A stretch of 64,000 bases of DNA from Pratylenchus scribneri (Eukaryota; Nematoda; Chromadorea; Rhabditida; Pratylenchidae): assembly GCA_030063045.1 (NCBI GenBank), contig JAQSEB010000020.1, positions 496,001-560,000 of the forward strand, in the 5' to 3' direction. The position numbers were made by a program, and so were the translations under genes. Below, piece by piece: positions 58,300-64,000 of this stretch. Position 1 is the first letter of the stretch. Each line of letters starts with the position of its first letter. Below the pieces are notes generated by a model. It saw only the letters and a list, made by a program, of their open reading frames with translations. It did not search any database and was not told where the DNA came from.

Positions 58300-58975
58300 T
58301 TTACATATATTCAATTACAATTCACAATTATAAAGTGCAATTACAATTCACAATTAAAAAGTGCAATTACAATTTACAATTAAAAAGTGCAATTACAATT
58401 CACAATTAAAAAGTGCAATTACAATTTACAATTAAAAAGTGCAATTACAATTTACAATTAAAAAGTGCAATTACAATTCACAATTAAAAAGTGCAATTAC
58501 AATTCACAATTAAAAAGTGCAATTACAATTCACAATTAAAAAGTGCAATTACAATTCACAATTACAAAGTGCAATTACAATTCACAATTACAAAGTGCAA
58601 TTACAATTCACAATTACAAAGTGCAATTACAATTCACAATTACAAAGTGCAATTACAATTCACAATTAAAAAGTGCAATTACAATTTACAATTAAAAAGT
58701 GCAATTACAATTCACAATTACAAAGTGCAATTACAATTCACAATTACAAAGTGCAATTACAATTCACAATTACAAAGTGCAATTACAATTCACAATTACA
58801 AAGTGCAATTACAATTCACAATTACAAAGTGCAATTACAATTCACAATTACAAAGTGCAATTACAATTCACAATTACAAAGTGCAATTACAATTCACAAT
58901 TAAAAAGTGCAATTACAATTCACAATTAAAAAGTGCAATTACAATTCACAATTAAAAAGTGCAATTACAATTTAG
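58300..58975 (+). repeat. CAATTACAATTCA minisatellite, second locus
   Basis: About 25 copies of the 26-bp unit (AGTGCAATTACAATTCACAA then TTACAA or TTAAAA). It matches the array at 40.3-41.5 kb in sequence and orientation but mostly lacks the 16-bp form. The TTAAAA variant dominates at the ends and TTACAA in the middle. It lies 460 bp beyond the hexokinase 3' end. Confidence 0.95.
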
Positions 58976-59437
58976 AATTATATTCACGTCAAATTAATTA
59001 TGGAATGGAGATAAGCCCCCAATTTGGTTGGCTGCGGTAAGATTAAAGGGAAAAAGGGCCAGGCCAAGCCCATAGATCGTTTTTTCGTCTCTTTCAAGTG
59101 CATATTTTCGCCTTTTTATCAATATGATGAGCATTTTTATTTGGAATCATGCGCAGGAATACTTTATGTGAGGGAAGGAAGAATTTTTGTTTTCTGGTGA
59201 TAATGATAAAAATTCAAAAAAAATGCTGATGCTGACTCAATTTTTCAATTTTTTATACAAATTTATTATAAAACAAACAATACAAATTACAAACAAAATA
59301 CAATAGAAAATGGGCAAAAAAATTTAGGGCAAAATACAATAGAAAATGAGCAAAAAATTTTGGGGATTTTACAATACAAATTACACAAATTATCGATTGA
59401 AGGGAAATATTGATGTCGTCGTCTGTTCTGCTATTGC

Positions 59438-61602
59438 TCACATGGCCGTTGCCCCTCTATGTTCTTCGGTAATTCGGCTCATCCTTGTCGCCACTGCCGC
59501 CTAAAAATTAAATTTTTTAATGAATTTAATGAATTAAAAAAACAAACCGCAACAGCCGCCCCTCGTCCACTCCCATCTTGGCTCAAAACAAATTTGTACT
59601 GAAAAATAAATAAAGTTATAATATTAAAATTATTTCAAAAATTCAACAAACTTTGTATTTTCCATCGAGAAGTTCATCAATTTTTGAATCCAACAAATCC
59701 TTGAATGTGGGGTGGAAGCGGTAGACTGAGCCATCGACGCCAATTGTTACGAATTCCTTGTTCATCCGTTTGAGCAGGGCGGCAATTCCACAGGCACAAA
59801 GATGGGCTGTAAATTAAAATGGGAATTTAAAATATTAATACAAAATTTGTAAACTTCTTCTTACCTGCTCGTTTGCTGACCAACGAACAAACATATGCAA
59901 CATTGGCGCAATCGGTCGCGGTTGCTCGAATTCCTAAAATTTAAGTGAGGGAAAATAATTTAGAAAATAGTTGGGGGAAATATTTACCGATTTTCTGAAG
60001 CATCTCTTGAATCTTTGTGAGCGGATCATGTTCTTGAATCTGTCTGAAAAATGTGTTTAATGATTAAAAATAAATTATTGAAAATGGACTCACTTTTCAA
60101 TATCAGAGACGAGTTTGGTAGAAAAACCGCGAAGATTGATTTGGTGATGGCCGTCAAAGAGGACTCGTTGATTGGTCAAATCTTCCAGGACATAACGAAC
60201 AATATCACCCTGAAAATAATTTCAAATTAATTTTATTTTTTTGATTTGCCCTTCAAAACATACCATATACATTCCGGAAATTGATTTCTCGAAGCGCTGC
60301 TCCCCTGCGTTGATGCTGCAATCGTCCACTTTGTCGTCCCACTTGGTCAAAAATTCGTTCAATTTGCCGTCGTCTCCAAAGCCGCCCCATTCCGTGTTGA
60401 CACACATCTCAGCCGGAAGACCATCTAAAATAAAAAATCAATTAGAGATTTATAAATTGTTATATTGATTAATTTACCAACCTTTCTCTGGGAAAATTTT
60501 TCCTTGCAGTTTCGGGATTTTGTCAAGGGATTCCATATAACACGCATTTGTGCCTAAAATTTTCTCAAATTATACACAAACTCCAATGCAATCCAATTGA
60601 ACCAACCTGTGCCAACAATGACTCCAATGTAACAATGTTTTTCGAGAAAAGAGCAGGCCAGCATCTTAAAAATTAATTTTAGTATTGATGATTTATTTTT
60701 CCTTATTTTCACTTACCGTGCCAGTTGTGTCATTCAAAACTGCAGCCACAAAAACATCAACATTTTGTCGAGAACAGGCGTCAAAAAGCAGGGCCGATAC
60801 ATCCTTGTCAACTACCCCAGAAGCCTGAATTTAGTTAAAATTGAATGAATGAATTTTAAAATAAAATGAACTCACATTGAATCCTTTCGTCCAATTGACC
60901 AAGTATGCAGAGGTCAGGCCCAATTGTCGGCAAGGGAATGAGAATGTAAATCCAAGAGGCAGTTTTTCTTTTCCCTTCAAACCGTGCTCCTCCATGAATT
61001 TAGCCAAGCAAGCCGCAATGTGATCGAAAAGCTGGAAAAGTAAAATTTAGTTCTTTACAACATTTTATGTATATTCACTTACTGCTATTCCGCTGCCCTT
61101 TTGGAATTGATCAGGTAGGTCAAACAGTTTCGATTTCATTGTTGATTTGCCATTGCCCTCCAGCGTGATCAGAAGTACCCGAAAATGTGTGCCGCCCAAA
61201 TCCAATGCCAAAAACTTGCCACATTCCTCGCCAACGGACACCGAGCGTATGTAGGTTGGAAGCATCTTCACTGGCGGTTTCTTTTCTGAATTATTTAATT
61301 TTAGATTCGTTTTTAAAGTAAGAAATAGCCCACCTGAGTCCAGAAGCAATCCATCAACGAAACTTTCCTCCATTCGCGCCATAATTTGTCGTAATTGAAT
61401 GTTGCTCAGCACCAGCGGTTTGCACAATTCTTCGACCTGAAAATGGTAGCAAAATTATTGAATGAAGACAATTTGGAAGATGCAACCAACCTCGGGTGTG
61501 TGTTGAACTTCAATGCATGCAAATGAACTGAAAATGATGGATTGTTGAATATTAAATAACAGTGGAAATTTACCTGGTTCTTTTGATTTTAGAAGGCTGC
61601 AT
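59438..61602 (-). CDS. Hexokinase
   Basis: About 12 exons; the first three are 61574-61602, 61491-61527 and 61334-61436. The start at 61602 ([20 protein letters not shown]) leads into [20 protein letters not shown]. Single-domain hexokinase motifs in order: phosphate-1 loop [20 protein letters not shown], sugar-binding [20 protein letters not shown] and WTKGF, catalytic aspartate in [54 protein letters not shown], and adenosine-site [15 protein letters not shown] with [15 protein letters not shown]. Length is about 450-470 residues, a single catalytic half as in other invertebrates. It phosphorylates glucose to glucose-6-phosphate in the cytosol, the first glycolytic step. No long mitochondrial porin-binding helix is evident. 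The gene is divergent from the next gene across about 540 bp. Confidence 0.94.
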
Positions 61603-61611
61603 TTTGGAAGG

Positions 61612-61705
61612 TACGTAGGATTGGGAATATTTTGTAGGTAGATTTTGTGCAGGATTGGGAATATTGTGTAGATAGATTTGAATGAGATTGGGAACAATTT
61701 TGATG
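61612..61705. repeat. Three direct repeats in hexokinase 5' region
   Basis: The segment repeats GATTGGGAATATTTTGTAGG, GATTGGGAATATTGTGTAGA and GATTGGGAACAATTTTGATG about 38 bp apart, between the hexokinase TATA box and the start codon. Confidence 0.7.
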
Positions 61706-61708
61706 CTG

Positions 61709-61716
61709 CTTTTATA
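61709..61716 (-). promoter_or_regulatory. TATA box, hexokinase
   Basis: TATAAAAG on the minus strand (complement of CTTTTATA), 107 bp upstream of the hexokinase start codon. It fits a core promoter with a short 5' leader. Confidence 0.6.
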
Positions 61717-61987
61717 TGGCTAAATAAGAATGGTGAAGCGTACGTAAAGCAAAGCAAAAGTTGGGATTGGCATCAGCTAATCAATAACTGTGAACGGTTA
61801 TTGATTGTAAGAAGCAGAGATAGAATGTCACAAAATGAGGTTTGAGAGTTAGAAAAAAGAGAGAATATGCTGAAAAGGGTAAAGAAACAAATGTTTTGTC
61901 GCAAAGGACTATGTCTACGATACCTACAATTTAGGCATACATACTTTTGTAGATTGTACTCTCTTCCTCTCTTGCCTTATTTTGTAA

Positions 61988-61995
61988 TATAAAAG
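61988..61995 (+). promoter_or_regulatory. TATA box of the NDDYGTW gene
   Basis: TATAAAAG, followed by an initiator-like TCAGTC (62015-62020) with its A 29 bp downstream of the TATA start. This is a textbook TATA-Inr spacing. Confidence 0.7.
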
Positions 61996-62144
61996 CAAGC
62001 TATTTTTATCCAACTCAGTCATTCAATCAATTTCCAATTGCGTGTGTGTTCTCCTGCCCAATTTCCCAACAAAGTAAGTCACAAATCCCATCTCCAATTT
62101 CACACAAAATAAACTTCCCATTTAATTCCAGGTTTGCAACAAAA

Positions 62145-63325
62145 ATGACCGAGAATAGCAACGACGACTACAGCACCTGGCACAACGACGACTACGGCAC
62201 CTGGCACAACGACGACTACGGCACCTGGAACAACCAACTGCGGCCCAATCCTTCAGAAAACATCAACGACGACTACGGCTGCCGCATCCTTCATCCTTCA
62301 GCAACATTTACGGACATTACATTCCCAACCGTCAACACCGACAGTTCAGGAGAGGACGAGTCATCAAAATTTCGGTCAGTTTTGGGCTTTACAATTATGA
62401 ATGAACATTAATTACACCAATTTTTAAGAGAACATCGCTCCAAGGTCTCCATTCTTGTGCTGGCTTCGCTGATGCTCGCCACCTGCATTATTCGTGAAAT
62501 GGCCAATTCCAAGAACCGCCCACTTCAATTCATTGCGCTGCACTGTTCATTGGGCTTGGCTTTCTTCGCATACCAGGTTTGTGGAAATAATAGCGTATCA
62601 TCTTTTAATTGATTAATTTCCCTCACATTTTAGTGGATCTTTCGTTTCTCCGATGGGCTGACGACGCAACGCAGACAAGCAGAAGAACCACCAGCAGTAG
62701 TATCGGGAGAACATACTTCTTATGTAAGTTAAAAACCAAAACTTAAGGTCGGAAATAATTTTCTTTAATTTTCAGCGATCATCGACTCTTTATTCACTGC
62801 AACCAAACGTTGAGGAAGTGCGGTCAGAAACAACCCAAGAGTTTGATGAAGCAATGTCGCCGCCACCCAAACCGCGAATCTACAATTCAAATGTAAGAAA
62901 TTAAAAAAAAATAAAATTTTAATTCATTTTCATTTTTTCCAGTCATCCATCTGGACCGAATCAACGCAGCAGGACACGGAGGCGTGGACGCGGCCAAACC
63001 CGGATGAAGTTTTGCAACAAGCACTGAGTCGAGCTTATACACCGCCGGGCAGCCCAATATTGCGGACACCCGGATCACCACCCATCGAAGAACATGGCGG
63101 CAGGAATGGAAATGGAAACAACGACAATGGGCCCGGAGAAAATGCTGTGCAACGTGCCGACGACGGTTTTGACTATGGAACTTCCCTATCGATTGGATTG
63201 ATGACGACTGTCGCAGTTACGAGGTAAGCCGATTTTATATTTTTCAAACCAAATTTACAGCAACCTTCTTTTTCAGTTTGAATCAATTCTTGAACGAACT
63301 TTTGCGCATGACAGGCCCGGGATGA
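62145..63325 (+). CDS. Unrecognised protein with NDDYGTW repeats and hydrophobic segments
   Basis: Six exons (62145-62374, 62429-62576, 62634-62723, 62776-62892, 62943-63223, 63277-63325) join in phase to 304 residues. A likely 5'-UTR intron (GTAAGT at 62076 to CAG before 62132) favours ATG 62145 over an upstream ATG at 62046. Residues about 6-35 hold three degenerate copies of a D-D-Y-(G/S)-T-W unit plus a fourth NDDYG. Residues about 84-99 (VSILVLASLMLATCII) and 110-130 (LQFIALHCSLGLAFFAYQWI) are hydrophobic, suggesting one or two membrane segments. The remainder is hydrophilic, proline-, serine- and asparagine-rich (AYTPPGSPILRTPGSPP; GGRNGNGNNDNGPGEN) and probably disordered. There is no signal peptide. 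I recognise no family. It has a strong TATA-Inr promoter, often seen in tissue-specific genes. Confidence 0.75.
62160..62275 (+). repeat. 24-bp coding tandem repeat
   Basis: AACGACGACTACGGCACCTG plus GCAC repeated about three times, with a fourth partial copy at 62262. It encodes NDDYGTWH units. Confidence 0.9.
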
Positions 63326-64000
63326 ACGACGACGAACGATATGGAGGATGTGTGTGGAGAGAAAAGAAGAAATTGTTGATATTATGTTGATTATTTTTGT
63401 TGTCTGTATTTTCTATTTCCATATTGTGCTTTTTGTTTGTATATTATTCTATTTCTATATTGTGCTTTTTGTTATATATTAATATTTGCCATTGCATTGT
63501 ATAAATATATTTATTCTGTGTATTGATTTTGGTTTGTCTTAATTAATTAGCTCATACTTCAGAGATTCTCGCCCTAGGGATGTGGTTTTTTCATGTCATT
63601 AGCTCAAATTATGATTTAAGAACAGTATAAAAAAGCTAAAAAGTCATTTAGAAAATCACTGTCCTCGGCCGGCGGGATTCGAACCCATCAAGTCTCGCTT
63701 AAAAAACCAAGCACTTTACCAATGTGCTAAACAATATAGAGGTTTTTTGAGACTAAAAGTTGATATTGTCCCTTCCAATGAAAAGAGAAGACAATAAAAA
63801 TGATTGGATGGATGCCATGCAAATGCAATTTCCCATGCCAATCTTAAAATTCCCTCAATATTAATCTGGGAAAAATGGTAGGATTGAATTTGAAAAACTT
63901 CGTTTCGTCCTTTTTATTCCTAGCAAAACAAAGTCACATGTTCATTTGAAAACTTCCTCTCAATTTCGGTTTTTCATCCGTCTTCATTCTCCTTCAAATC
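63326..64000. other. 3' flank of last gene
   Basis: Contains two copies of a roughly 40-bp TATTTCTATTTCCATATTGTGC-like segment (63409-63472) in the 3' UTR area and a tRNA-like fragment. No further gene start seen. Confidence 0.5.
63662..63745 (-). pseudogene. tRNA-like pseudogene
   Basis: On the minus strand: TTTAGCACATTGGTAAAGTG (A-box-like), a T-rich anticodon region TTGGTTTTTTAAGC, then GATGGGTTCGAATCCCGCCG, a perfect B box with a four- to five-pair T stem. The acceptor ends do not pair, so it is a degenerate tRNA (Lys-like) or SINE head. Confidence 0.5.

Larger units (their letters stand above)
45400..59437. other. 14-kb gene-free region
   Basis: No exon set, conserved protein motif or RNA gene was recognised over 14 kb, compared with a gene every 3-6 kb elsewhere. 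The region alternates AT-rich stretches with GC-richer, purine-skewed blocks (46.6-47.6, 48.3-49.5, 51.6-52.4, 52.75-53.15, 53.5-53.9, 54.35-55.1, 56.8-58.25 kb). It also carries at least six inverted-repeat elements and a minisatellite. Numerous open frames of 60-220 codons on both strands reflect few AT-rich stops and are S/P- or E/G/R-rich without domains. It could be a long regulatory domain, a lncRNA locus or decayed repeat sequence; I cannot decide. Confidence 0.6.

Overview
The window reads as nuclear DNA of a nematode, most likely a plant-parasitic tylenchid (cyst- or root-knot-like). Non-coding DNA is very AT-rich. Genes are broken into many short exons with GT...AG introns, usually ending in TTTTCAG or TTTTAG. 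All recognisable proteins are conserved eukaryotic ones. The taxonomic guess is inference from gene style; no species marker was identified.

Layout, left to right. (1) 1-7.6 kb, minus strand: a canopy/MIR-interacting saposin-like gene (cut by the window start), Mediator subunit MED31 and replicative DNA ligase 1. A tRNA-Gln with its own intron lies antisense in the last ligase intron. (2) 8.2-18.3 kb, plus strand: a GT10 alpha-1,3-fucosyltransferase, the complex III subunit UQCRB/QCR7, and RNA polymerase III subunit RPC6. (3) 19.2-26.7 kb, minus: cullin-4. (4) 27.0-32.4 kb, plus: the complex I subunit NDUFA9, head-to-head with cullin-4. (5) 33.3-36.4 kb, plus: a secreted chymotrypsin-fold protein in which all three catalytic residues are replaced. 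(6) 38.7-45.4 kb, minus: a GMEB-type SAND-domain transcription factor with a long Q/N/S-rich middle. (7) 45.4-59.4 kb: 14 kb without a credible gene, alternating GC-richer, purine-skewed blocks with inverted-repeat elements and a minisatellite. (8) 59.4-61.6 kb, minus: hexokinase, divergent from (9) 62.1-63.3 kb, plus: an unrecognised 304-residue protein with NDDYGTW repeats and hydrophobic, possibly membrane-spanning segments.

Most of the non-exonic DNA is repetitive. The clearest novelty is a short inverted-repeat element family with about ten copies here, all but one in introns or gene flanks. Each copy carries a 46-bp minisatellite unit expanded from one to about nine copies. One copy holds a nested hAT-type element with perfect 15-bp ends and an 8-bp target duplication. 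Other families include palindromic MITEs, a 927-bp near-perfect palindrome, poly-G-ended MITEs, two further minisatellite families each present at two distant loci, and many degenerate tRNA-like sequences, three of them in tandem inside an intron of the Pol III subunit gene.

The genes are mostly unrelated housekeeping functions (replication/repair, transcription, respiration, ubiquitylation, glycosylation, glycolysis). No metabolic cluster or defence system was seen. Exon joins were checked by hand for reading phase in MED31, the fucosyltransferase, UQCRB, NDUFA9, the protease homologue, the GMEB gene and the last gene. Exons of the ligase, RPC6, cullin and hexokinase are only partly refined.
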